This document shows, piece after piece, positions 1-6,614 of a stretch of 32,556 nucleotides of DNA (the stretch's first letter is position 1; each line of letters starts with the position of its first letter). The stretch spans positions 1-32,556 of the forward strand of contig NZ_AYWX01000008.1 of NCBI RefSeq assembly GCF_000502875.1. Reading direction: 5' to 3'. The DNA is from Mesorhizobium sp. L2C084A000 (GTDB taxonomy: Bacteria > Pseudomonadota > Alphaproteobacteria > Rhizobiales > Rhizobiaceae). The notes below the pieces were generated by a model, which did no database searches, had not been told where the DNA came from, and saw only the letters and a program-made list of their open reading frames with translations. The translations under genes and the position numbers were made by a program.

Positions 1-483
1 GGCCCCGGCGCGCTGCTGGTGCGGGCGGCCGAGGAGGAGACCGCACTCTCGGCCGGCGCGCTCGATCATGTCTCGGGCGACGGCCTCAAGGAACGGGTCA
101 CGTCGCGCCTGTCGCGCATCGAGGCGGCGGCGGCGCGGCGCATGTCGCGCGGCACTGGCGTGCTGGCGACGATCGGCTCGACAGCGCCCTTCGTCGGCCT
201 GTTCGGTACGGTCTGGGGCATCATGAACGCCTTCATCGGCATCTCGCAGGCGCAGACCACCAATCTCGCAGTGGTCGCGCCGGGCATCGCCGAGGCGCTG
301 CTGGCCACCGCGATGGGTTTGGTCGCGGCAATACCGGCCGTCGTCATCTACAACGTCTTTGCCCGCTCGATAGCCGGCTATCGGCAGGTCCTCGCCGATG
401 CCTCGGCCGGGGTCGAACGGCTGGTCAGCCGCGACCTCGACTTCCGTACCGTCGCGCCGGCAACGCCACTGGCGGCGGAGTAG
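1..483 (+). CDS. exbB: Biopolymer transport protein ExbB, C-terminal part (5' end outside window)
   Basis: The open frame enters from the left edge, so only the last 160 codons are seen. ExbB forms the pentameric proton channel that energises TonB-dependent outer-membrane receptors, together with ExbD and TonB. The fragment has the MotA/TolQ/ExbB core: a hydrophobic helix with [15 protein letters not shown], the segment [18 protein letters not shown], then a second helix [12 protein letters not shown] and a short cytoplasmic tail. exbD begins 5 bases after the stop and tonB overlaps exbD, so the three form one operon. TolQ is the main alternative; a TonB (not TolA) partner with the TonB_C fold favours ExbB. 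The GTG at 19 is not the real start, because the frame is open upstream. Confidence 0.93.
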   Translation, partial: GPGALLVRAAEEETALSAGALDHVSGDGLKERVTSRLSRIEAAAARRMSRGTGVLATIGSTAPFVGLFGTVWGIMNAFIGISQAQTTNLAVVAPGIAEALLATAMGLVAAIPAVVIYNVFARSIAGYRQVLADASAGVERLVSRDLDFRTVAPATPLAAE

Positions 484-487
484 CGCC

Positions 488-955
488 ATGGGAAGCAGAA
501 TCCGACAGACCATGGATGACGATCTCGAGGAAAGCCACGAGATCAACGTCACCCCGTTCATCGATGTCATCCTGGTGCTGTTGATCATCTTCATGGTCGC
601 GGCACCGCTGGCCACGGTGGATGTCAATGTCGACCTGCCTGGTTCGACCGCAACGCCCGCGCCGAGGCCCGAGACACCGCTGTTCCTGACGCTGAAGGAC
701 GATCTGACGCTGGCGATCGGTAATGACAGCGTGCCGCGCCCGGCTTTCGCCACGACGCTGGACGCCAAGACCAAGGGCGACAAGCAGACACGCATCTTCC
801 TGCGCGCCGACAAGGCGGTCGCCTATGGCGACCTGATGGAGGCGATGAACCTATTGCGCGGCGCCGGTTATCTGAAGATCGCGCTGGTCGGCCTGGAGAC
901 GGCTCCCGCGTCCAATTCTCCGGCGCCCGCAGCCACGGGTGCGCCGACGCCATGA
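488..955 (+). CDS. exbD: Biopolymer transport protein ExbD
   Basis: 155 aa, normal for ExbD. A short cytoplasmic N-terminus precedes the single membrane helix. That helix carries the signature NVTPFIDVILVLLIIFMVAAP, whose Asp in FIDV is the conserved proton-carrying residue of ExbD/TolR. A periplasmic domain of about 100 residues follows, with the LRADKAVAYGDLMEAMNLLRGAGY segment typical of the family. The ATG at 488 is chosen over upstream in-frame starts because those would overlap exbB by about 90 bases. The stop TGA overlaps the tonB ATG (ATGA at 952-955), which points to translational coupling. Confidence 0.95.
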   Translation: MGSRIRQTMDDDLEESHEINVTPFIDVILVLLIIFMVAAPLATVDVNVDLPGSTATPAPRPETPLFLTLKDDLTLAIGNDSVPRPAFATTLDAKTKGDKQTRIFLRADKAVAYGDLMEAMNLLRGAGYLKIALVGLETAPASNSPAPAATGAPTP

Positions 956-1896
956 CGCAGGCGGTCGCTGTGCCCTCGGTCCAGTTGTCGCGCTTCGGTT
1001 GGCGCGACCTTGGCTTGTGGGCCGGTGCTGCCGCGCTGGTCCTTGGAGCCCATGTCGCGGTCGCCTATGCAGTGCAGAACCTCACAATGGTCACCGAAGC
1101 GGATGGCGGTCCCCCCCCCGCGCAGATGATCGAGATGGCACCGATGGTGGTGATGCCGGCCGTGGAAGAACAGGTCGCCGCGCTGGATGCGGTGACGCCA
1201 GATCAGACCGAACCGACACCGACGACCGAGCCGACACCTGAAGAACCGGTCGAAAAGGCGGAGCCGGTTGTCGAGCCGCCGGAAGCGGTCGCGCCAGACG
1301 AGACCCAACCCACCCAGACCGAAACGGCTGAAGAGGTCGATCAGCCGCCGCCGGACGAGGTCGTCCCGGATGTTGTCGAGGCTGTCACGCCAGACGTCGT
1401 CATTCCCTTGCCGCAGCCGAAACCGGTCGAAGCTGTCAAAGACAAGAAACCGGTCGCGGCCAAGGCGAAAAAGCCTGTCGAGAAGCCCAAGCCGCGGCCT
1501 AAGAAGGAGAAGGCGCCCCCGCCGAAGACGGCAACCGCCGCCAGCGCCGACGCACGGCCTGCGGCCAGGACCGCCGCGCCGAAGTCGGCGGAATCGACGT
1601 CTCGCTCCGGCGACTCCAGCAAATGGGACTCCCGTCTGGGCGCCTGGATCAAGCGGCACACGCGCTATCCCAGCTCTGCCAAGGCCCGACGCGTCGAAGG
1701 CAGGCCGTATGTCGCCTTCACGGTCGACTCGTCCGGCCGGGTCCTGTCCGCCAGGCTCTCTCGTTCCTCGGGGGATGCGGATCTGGACCGTGCGGCGCTC
1801 GCCGTGCTGCAAGGCGCCACGGTGCCGGCACCGCCACCGGAACTTGGTTCGCGTCTGAGCCGTACAGCGCCGTTCGTGTTCAGCCTGCGCAACTAG
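952..1896 (+). CDS. tonB: Energy transducer TonB
   Basis: 314 aa. TonB spans the periplasm and passes ExbB/ExbD energy to TonB-dependent receptors (siderophore, haem, vitamin uptake). Residues about 18-40 form the N-terminal membrane anchor. A long Pro/Glu/Lys-rich periplasmic linker follows (about 60-215), with PEPTP-like and KPKPRPKK runs. The C-terminus (about 225-314) is a TonB_C domain: the YPSSAKARRVEGRPYVAF segment, the strand VLSARLSRSSGDADLDRAALAVL, and a terminal PFVFSLRN strand. The start overlaps the exbD stop by 4 bases. The receptor this operon serves is not in the window. Confidence 0.94.
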   Translation: MTQAVAVPSVQLSRFGWRDLGLWAGAAALVLGAHVAVAYAVQNLTMVTEADGGPPPAQMIEMAPMVVMPAVEEQVAALDAVTPDQTEPTPTTEPTPEEPVEKAEPVVEPPEAVAPDETQPTQTETAEEVDQPPPDEVVPDVVEAVTPDVVIPLPQPKPVEAVKDKKPVAAKAKKPVEKPKPRPKKEKAPPPKTATAASADARPAARTAAPKSAESTSRSGDSSKWDSRLGAWIKRHTRYPSSAKARRVEGRPYVAFTVDSSGRVLSARLSRSSGDADLDRAALAVLQGATVPAPPPELGSRLSRTAPFVFSLRN

Positions 1897-2022
1897 AGCA
1901 TTCACCGTTTCACGGAAACGGCGAGCTGCTCTAACTCTTTGTTTTGACGCAATTCTCTACGGAAAGCGCTACGCGCTTTTCCCGGGAAAACCGCTTCACA
2001 CTTTTCCTAGAATTGCTCTAGA
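1896..2022. repeat. Interspersed palindromic repeat after tonB
   Basis: The element begins on the last base of the tonB stop. First hairpin: GAGCA (1896-1900) with TGCTC (1927-1931), enclosing CCGTTTC (1905-1911) and GAAACGG (1915-1921). A T-rich stretch follows, then a second pair GGAAAGCGC (1961-1969) with GCGCTTTTCC (1973-1982). Outer arms are GCAATTCT (1949-1956) and AGAATTGC (2009-2016). I recognise this as a repeat very common between genes of Mesorhizobium and relatives. Here it may also end tonB transcription, since the first hairpin is followed by CTCTTTGTTTTG. Confidence 0.75.
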
Positions 2023-2046
2023 GCCGAACTTGATCGGGCCGGCCTG

Positions 2047-2367
2047 TCAATAGGCCAGTGACAGGCTCAGGGCCTCGACCTGTTCGAGATAGAATCGGCA
2101 TTTCGTGCGCAAGGGCCCGAGGCCCGGGTCATCGGCGCCGTTGATCTCGACGGTCTGCATCATGAAGTCGAAATGGGCGTGGAAAGCGTCCACTGTACCC
2201 CAGAGACTGTCGGCCTGGCAGCTGTCGGCAATCGCCATCGAGACGAGTTGGCGGGCCTCGACCCGCGCGGCGTCAGGCGACGGCGGCCGCCTGGCGATCA
2301 AGACGTCGAGCCGGCTGAAAATGCTTTCCCTGGCATCGACGCTTCTGATGTTGGCTATCATGTTCAT
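2047..2367 (-). CDS. Small hypothetical protein, third of the SagB-linked small genes
   Basis: 106 aa, not recognised. The ATG at 2367 is supported by an AAGGGGG ribosome-binding site about 8 bases upstream; the in-frame extension to 2532 overlaps the gene before it and has no ribosome-binding site. The sequence starts MNMIANIRSVDARESIF and appears mainly helical, with no signal peptide, membrane segment or Cys-metal motif. It has two Cys. It is the last gene of the leftward run that begins with the short peptide and SagB-type enzyme. A 121-base gap separates it from the preceding small gene, so co-transcription is likely but not certain. Confidence 0.6.
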   Translation of the reverse strand: MNMIANIRSVDARESIFSRLDVLIARRPPSPDAARVEARQLVSMAIADSCQADSLWGTVDAFHAHFDFMMQTVEINGADDPGLGPLRTKCRFYLEQVEALSLSLAY

Positions 2368-2488
2368 GTGCAGGTCCCCCTTGGCATTCCAGACGCGCAA
2401 TAGGTTCCGGTCCGAAATTGAAAAACTGGTGATCAGAGCATTTTCAGCGGCGCCAATGAACGCGTCGCGTTTGGGCGGGCGACATGCA

Positions 2489-2746
2489 TCAAGCTTGAGC
2501 GACCGACCGCCGGTCCTGCGGGCAGGATGCAATCAGGGCCGGGATGGCGGTTGCATCGGAGGGGTGGCCCCTGATGATGTTGGCGACCTCGGCATCGGCC
2601 TGCTCGAACCAGTAGACCATGTCGGCGCGGCGCAGGTCCGTCGCGGCCTTCTTCAGCAAGGGCAGCAGGCTTTGCAACGCGCACAGTGTCTCCCACCGGT
2701 TTGGGGAGGTCGAGCCGGCCACCGCGCATGCGGCTGACGATTGCAT
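2489..2746 (-). CDS. Small hypothetical protein, second of the SagB-linked small genes
   Basis: 85 aa, not recognised. The ATG at 2746 has GGAGAG about 9 bases upstream and lies only 4 bases beyond the stop of the preceding gene (2751), so the two are probably translationally linked. The middle of the protein (LQSLLPLLKKAATDLRRADMVYWFEQADAEVANIIRG) reads as amphipathic helices. It has two Cys and no export signal. It could be a small binding or adaptor protein; no function can be assigned. Confidence 0.6.
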   Translation of the reverse strand: MQSSAACAVAGSTSPNRWETLCALQSLLPLLKKAATDLRRADMVYWFEQADAEVANIIRGHPSDATAIPALIASCPQDRRSVAQA

Positions 2747-2750
2747 GTCG

Positions 2751-3005
2751 CTACGCTCTCCGTGGCTGGACGGCCCGAGTGTCTTTTGCCTGCGCCTTGG
2801 GGTGCAGCGGGTTGCCGCTGAGCTGCGCATGCCTGGCCGGCCGTGCGCCGCGAAGAACGTCGAAGGCCTCTGCATAGGCCATGCCGAGCAGATAGGAGAT
2901 CATCGGAAAACGGCTGGCTTCGGCCATTTGCACGAGCTCATTGGTCATCGACGAAATATATTGAAGACTATCGATTTCCGACTGGCGTAAGGATTGATTT
3001 GGCAC
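2751..3005 (-). CDS. Small hypothetical protein, first of the SagB-linked small genes (GTG start)
   Basis: 84 aa, not recognised. A GTG start at 3005 is chosen because AGGAG lies 6 bases upstream; the alternative ATG at 2946 has no such site. Residues about 10-54 (IDSLQYISSMTNELVQMAEA then FPMISYLLGMAYAEAFDVLRG) look like two amphipathic helices. The C-terminal third is basic, Pro-rich and probably disordered. It lies 67 bases after the SagB-type dehydrogenase and 4 bases before the next small gene, in one leftward operon. Confidence 0.62.
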   Translation of the reverse strand: MPNQSLRQSEIDSLQYISSMTNELVQMAEASRFPMISYLLGMAYAEAFDVLRGARPARHAQLSGNPLHPKAQAKDTRAVQPRRA

Positions 3006-3072
3006 GTGCTGCTCCTGTCTCTGGTTATACCTAGGGAACGCGTTACTGGCCGCGATGCACATAGTTGGTCGA

Positions 3073-4152
3073 CTAATTGATGGATTGGCCCGCCGTCGAG
3101 GGATCTCTTTCCGGGGTCGAGAGGGTCAAGGCATAGATCGGTGCGTCGGTGAAACTGTCGAGACCAAGCAGCCGCTTGATCGCGGAATGACTGAGCGCGG
3201 CTGTCGGACACGCCGACAGGCCATGGTTGGTCGCCGCCAGCATGATGTTCTGGCCGATATGGCCGGCCTCGATCAGCACGACACGATAGGCGTTGGCGTC
3301 CTCATATTTCCACATCGTGCGATCGAGCCTGGCGCAAAGCAGGACCAGGCACGGCATGGCGTCGGCCCACTCCTGTCCGCCGACCAGTTCGGAGATCTTC
3401 GGCAGATGGTTTGCAGAAATCCTGCCAAGGTCGTGATCCGCGGCGGAATAGTGATAGACACCGGGTTCGAGGCCATCGACGCCGAGCGCGACCACATAGG
3501 CCTCATAGGGATTTCGCGCGCCGCCTGAAGGGGTCATGCCGAGCGGCAGGGTGCCAACGCAATTGGCGGTCTCGCCGATGATGCCGAGCCCTGCGAACAG
3601 GCAATCGGAAAGCTGTTTGGCCGTGATGGTGGGCTGAGCCGCCGTGCGGTTGGTGCGGCGCCGCGCCATCAAGCTGAGAAGTTCATTGTCTTCCAGTGCA
3701 TTCGGCAGCTGGATGGCGCCCGCGGAATTCTTGAGCATGAGGTTCGGCTGCGGCGTATGGCCGGCGCGTTCTATCTGCCGCTCTTCCGCTTGCTCGATGG
3801 TCATGTATTCGCTGTCCTGGACGCAGAAATGCATCAGCGCCGTCGGAAGCCCCCAACTCCATTGTCCTGAAAACTGTTCCTCCTGCTCGGCGAGAGGCGA
3901 TCCGGCTGTGACCAGCGCGGAGAAATCGAGCAACTGGGGAACGACAGCCTTCAACTCGGACTTCGACCATCCATGGGCGCGGGCAATGTCCGCCGTCGAT
4001 GCCCATTTGTCCCACGATGCGAGAAGGCCGACCATCTCGGGGCTGCATTCAAACACGCTTCTGGTCAGGAAGTTGCATGCCGTGACCTTGTTCGGTCCGG
4101 GGTAGAAAACAAGCGTTTTCGAAGAGCGCATTTTCATGAAGCTGGTTGCCAT
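3073..4152 (-). CDS. SagB/ThcOx-type nitroreductase-fold dehydrogenase (putative RiPP-modifying enzyme)
   Basis: 359 aa. The family comprises FMN-dependent oxidases that usually turn azolines into azoles in thiazole/oxazole-modified peptides. Residues about 10-80 resemble the small winged-helix-like N-terminal part of SagB proteins. The nitroreductase fold fills about 155-345: RRRTNR at 164-169, PSGGARNPYEAY at 208-219 (the PSgGaRhP motif), GVYHY at 231-235, an EAGHIGQNIML helix near 295-305, and ACPTAAL at 314-320. The ATG at 4152 gives normal length, but no start here has a good ribosome-binding site; upstream TTG at 4179 and downstream ATG at 4137 remain possible. A 33-codon gene and a hairpin lie immediately upstream. 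No YcaO cyclodehydratase is in the window, so the chemistry may not be azole formation. Confidence 0.88.
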   Translation of the reverse strand: MATSFMKMRSSKTLVFYPGPNKVTACNFLTRSVFECSPEMVGLLASWDKWASTADIARAHGWSKSELKAVVPQLLDFSALVTAGSPLAEQEEQFSGQWSWGLPTALMHFCVQDSEYMTIEQAEERQIERAGHTPQPNLMLKNSAGAIQLPNALEDNELLSLMARRRTNRTAAQPTITAKQLSDCLFAGLGIIGETANCVGTLPLGMTPSGGARNPYEAYVVALGVDGLEPGVYHYSAADHDLGRISANHLPKISELVGGQEWADAMPCLVLLCARLDRTMWKYEDANAYRVVLIEAGHIGQNIMLAATNHGLSACPTAALSHSAIKRLLGLDSFTDAPIYALTLSTPERDPSTAGQSIN

Positions 4153-4165
4153 CTGCGGAGCCGAG

Positions 4166-4194
4166 GCGCCGACAAGCAAGACGCTCGTCGGCGC
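4166..4194 (-). terminator. Hairpin between the short peptide gene and the SagB-type gene
   Basis: Two 12-base arms (4166-4177 and 4183-4194) around a 5-base loop pair at 11 of 12 positions, with a G-U wobble at the other in RNA. It starts 9 bases after the peptide gene's stop and ends 13 bases before the SagB-type ATG. No T-run follows, so it is not a full intrinsic terminator. It could be a partial attenuator or an RNA-stabilising stem that gives more peptide than enzyme, as seen after other bacteriocin precursor genes. It may also occlude the enzyme's start region. Confidence 0.6.
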
Positions 4195-4203
4195 AGAACG
4201 GCT

Positions 4204-4305
4204 TCAGCGCTTGTTGTAGTGCATGCCCTGCGAAAAGAAGACGGTCTGCGTGCCGGCGGCAATCGTCAGCTTCGGAGCATTGGTCACTTTCTTGGCCATT
4301 TTCAT
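4204..4305 (-). CDS. Short peptide, candidate RiPP precursor
   Basis: 33 codons, from ATG at 4305 to TGA at 4204-4206; a second in-frame ATG at 4299 gives 31 aa. An AGGAAAGGG ribosome-binding site precedes both starts and its spacing fits the second better. The N-terminal half is basic (MKMAKKVTNAPKLTIAAG), and the C-terminal part contains VFFSQGMHYNKR. There is no Cys; possible modification targets are Thr, Ser, His, Tyr and Asn. It lies just upstream of a SagB-type peptide-modifying enzyme on the same strand, separated by a hairpin, which is the usual place for a precursor gene. Function is inferred from size and position only. Confidence 0.6.
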   Translation of the reverse strand: MKMAKKVTNAPKLTIAAGTQTVFFSQGMHYNKR

Positions 4306-4564
4306 CCCTTTCCTGACCCCGATTGGGATCCGTTGAAAGACCCCCAGAACGGGATCCGCGTGAAGAAAGGTAAGGTCGGAAGAGTTAATGGTTTGTTAAA
4401 ATTATAGTAAAACCACGAGCCTAAGACGGACCCGTGGATTATCTTTCCTGGCATTAAAGTGTAAAATATCGATTTTATTCAGATACAGAGTAGACAATCG
4501 TTGGCATACGCTTTATCGGCGTACGCTTATTCTTATTCGGCGTAAGACACGGCGATCCGAGGGG
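4306..4564 (-). promoter_or_regulatory. AT-rich control region of the peptide/SagB operon, with repeated TACGC/GCGTA half-sites
   Basis: About 260 bases without a gene between the regulator stop and the peptide start, noticeably more AT-rich than its surroundings. Near the regulator end are three spaced copies of one element: TACGC (4507-4511), the palindrome GCGTACGC (4519-4526) and GCGTA (4540-4544), which pair as overlapping inverted repeats. Closer to the peptide lies a GGATCC pair (4327-4332 and 4352-4357). These fit operator sites for the adjacent helix-turn-helix protein. I could not identify an unambiguous -35/-10 pair. Confidence 0.4.
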
Positions 4565-5314
4565 TTAGCCCAACCCATCCCGGGTGAGGCTGACAACCAG
4601 TTGATCGACGCCCGGATCGTCGAGATTGATGACATGCGCCATGCTGATGGCATCCCTTGGGTGGATGTTGGCGATGTCGCGCCGCATGATGACGGACACG
4701 AATGCCGGGCCGGCCTCCGTCAGTAGCATGGCCTTGCCCATCAGCACCGGTTCGGAGATGGGAGCCCATTGCACGGAGATCAGCGACGGCTCTCCGGTCT
4801 GGCGGCGATTGATGCCGCTGAAATAAATCCAGTTCAGCCGCGAGATCGCCACGCCATAGTGATTGCCGCGCGCCCGTGCCCAGGTCGATCCCCGGCGCTC
4901 CGACCATCCGGTGACCCTTCGGAAGGTGACCAGTTCGGCTTCGCGCCTCACGAAGGTCACCGAGCGCATCAGGAGGTCGAGGCGGCCTGGGATCGAGAAA
5001 TAGGTGAAATAGGTGCCGCCCGCGATCGAAGGACTGGGAGGGCGGATCATCTGGTTGAACAGGCTCTCGGAAACCGGCGGCAGGCCACGCATCGCTGGCT
5101 CGGGTGCGCCGGGATCCTGGTACAGTTCGGCCTCGTCGATCCGAAAGTAATCGCATATCAGCTTGGCGGTGGCCTTGTTGGGAACGGTCTGCCCTTGCAG
5201 GTAGCGTTCGAACTGCGTGCGGTTGATGTGCAGCTCACGGCACACCGCACTTACGGAGGCATGTTCCTTGCATAGCCGTCTAAGGTTTACAGCGAGATTC
5301 TCGCGAATTGACAC
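4565..5314 (-). CDS. XRE-type helix-turn-helix transcriptional regulator
   Basis: 249 aa from a GTG at 5314, chosen because GGAAG lies 7 bases upstream; the longer frame to 5407 adds a low-complexity head without support. Residues about 5-65 are a Cro/CI-like DNA-binding domain: NLRRLCKEH, then SVSAVCRELHINRTQFERYL as the helix-turn-helix, then VPNKATAKLICDYFRIDEAEL. The remaining 180 residues form an uncharacterised domain that may sense a ligand. It lies upstream of the peptide/SagB operon in the same direction, with the AT-rich control region between. It is the obvious candidate regulator, but this is position-based inference. Confidence 0.85.
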   Translation of the reverse strand: MSIRENLAVNLRRLCKEHASVSAVCRELHINRTQFERYLQGQTVPNKATAKLICDYFRIDEAELYQDPGAPEPAMRGLPPVSESLFNQMIRPPSPSIAGGTYFTYFSIPGRLDLLMRSVTFVRREAELVTFRRVTGWSERRGSTWARARGNHYGVAISRLNWIYFSGINRRQTGEPSLISVQWAPISEPVLMGKAMLLTEAGPAFVSVIMRRDIANIHPRDAISMAHVINLDDPGVDQLVVSLTRDGLG

Positions 5315-5640
5315 GTCTTTGCTTCCGCAGGCGGATTTTTCATTTCGACTCGAAATCGATATAGCGCCTCCGGTCGCCCCCGCCGAAACGCCCTGGTCAC
5401 AACGCACAGAAAAACTGATTTGGTAACGTCAATTTAGTGGGGTGGTTTCCAAAAAAAACGGAAACAATCGGTGAGCGCTTCCGCCATAAGTCCAATTGAC
5501 AAAAATTTTGCCGGATATTGCGAAATAGGCGATGTAGCGCGGCCTTTTAAGGTGCGCTGGGCATAGCAATGCTAACGCGGGGCAAGCCGGGACGAGCGTC
5601 GCGGACCGCATCTGGCGCGGAGAGTGGAGAATTATTCCAC
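5315..5640. other. Gene-free stretch upstream of the regulator
   Basis: About 325 bases with no convincing gene. A 13-base near-perfect palindrome TTTCGACTCGAAA (5343-5355) lies about 29 bases upstream of the regulator's GTG and could be its autoregulatory site. A 60-codon leftward open frame at 5429-5611 has no ribosome-binding site or recognisable content. The AT-rich patch around 5440-5520 may hold the regulator promoter. Confidence 0.35.
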
Positions 5641-5716
<76 letters not shown>

Positions 5717-5734
5717 GTCCAGCGGATGGGCGCA

Positions 5735-5762
5735 TTTATCGGGCGCCGCGGTTTCCTGTCAA
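5735..5762 (-). promoter_or_regulatory. Promoter of tRNA-Ala
   Basis: On the minus strand, TTGACA (5757-5762) is followed after 16 bases by GATAAA (5735-5740), about 18 bases before the tRNA 5' end. Both match sigma-70-type boxes well. Confidence 0.6.
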
Positions 5763-5975
5763 GGCGGAGGTTTGCCGAAATCCAGTGCCGTCAAGCGTCG
5801 AGCTGGCGCCGGCGGAAAGCGGCCCTTGCCGGTTTTGTGTAGTCGTGCCTTCGTTGGGGTGTCGCGACATGCAGCCCTACAGGTCCGACCGAGCCGGCAT
5901 TGGCGCCCCACAGAAAGGCGGCCCTTGCCGGTTTCGCGTGCAATGGCTACATGTCGGCAACAATTGGAGACCGGC

Positions 5976-6266
5976 ATGCTCGCCCTCATTCAAACAATCG
6001 TCATGGCGCTTGACCTCTACTGGTGGATCATCATCGCCTCGGCGATCTTTTCCTGGCTCTACGCCTTCAACGTCGTCAATTCGAAGAACCAGTTCGTCGG
6101 CAGCATCGGGAACATGCTCTACCGGCTGACCGAGCCGGCGTTGCGGCCGATCCGCCGCTTCATGCCGGACCTTGGCGGCATCGACATCTCGCCGATCATC
6201 CTGCTTCTGATCCTGTTCTTCCTGCGGCAGTTTCTGCTCACCACGGTGGCGCCTCTGATCCTGTGA
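5976..6266 (+). CDS. yggT: YggT family membrane protein
   Basis: 96 aa, normal for a single-repeat YggT protein. Two hydrophobic segments (about residues 4-30 and 70-94) flank the family signature [27 protein letters not shown]. The ATG at 5976 has GGAGA about 6 bases upstream; in-frame starts back to 5772 lack one and would add a low-quality Arg-rich head. YggT proteins are linked to membrane and division-site processes in several bacteria, but the precise role is unsettled. The DUF167 gene follows after 13 bases, a common pairing. Confidence 0.92.
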   Translation: MLALIQTIVMALDLYWWIIIASAIFSWLYAFNVVNSKNQFVGSIGNMLYRLTEPALRPIRRFMPDLGGIDISPIILLLILFFLRQFLLTTVAPLIL

Positions 6267-6279
6267 GCAGGATGACCTT

Positions 6280-6597
6280 ATGAGCACGCCGTTTCGCCTG
6301 CGCGAAAACGGCGCCGAGCTGTTTGTCCGGCTGACGCCAAAAGCTGCGCTGGACAGGCTCGAAGGCTTCGAGGCCACGGCGGACGGGCGAAGCCATCTGA
6401 AAGCGCGCGTCCGCGCCGTACCGGAAAACGGCAACGCCAATCATGCGCTCGAAAAGCTGCTGGCCAAGGCTCTGGGCGTGCCCGGGTCCGCTGTCTCGGT
6501 TGTCGCTGGCGGCACCGCGCGGCTGAAGACCGTGCGCATTGAAGGCGATCCGGCGACGTTGGCGAATAGCATCGAGGCGCTCGGCCATCAGTCCTGA
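6280..6597 (+). CDS. DUF167 (YggU) family protein
   Basis: 105 aa. The family signature is present: LFVRLTPKAALDRLEGF at the start, LKARVRAVPENGNANHALEKLLAKALGVP in the middle (the conserved P-x-G-x-A-N segment), and a final VVAGGTARLKTVRIEG strand. This is a small alpha/beta protein of unknown function, conserved widely and often next to yggT as here. The 17 bases to the convergent rpiR-family gene contain no terminator I can see. Confidence 0.9.
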   Translation: MSTPFRLRENGAELFVRLTPKAALDRLEGFEATADGRSHLKARVRAVPENGNANHALEKLLAKALGVPGSAVSVVAGGTARLKTVRIEGDPATLANSIEALGHQS

Positions 6598-6614
6598 TGT
6601 CCTTGTCGGAGGGT

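Noticed and set aside
868..1905. Long leftward open frame opposite tonB
   Set aside because: Arg/Gly-rich shadow of the tonB proline-rich region.
3073..4152. Ordinary nitroreductase (drug or nitro-compound reduction)
   Set aside because: The N-terminal domain and RRRTNR/PSGGARNP motifs fit the SagB/ThcOx group better than NfsB-type enzymes, though this cannot be excluded.
5429..5611. Leftward 60-codon open frame
   Set aside because: No ribosome-binding site and no recognisable protein character; lies in an AT-rich promoter-like region.
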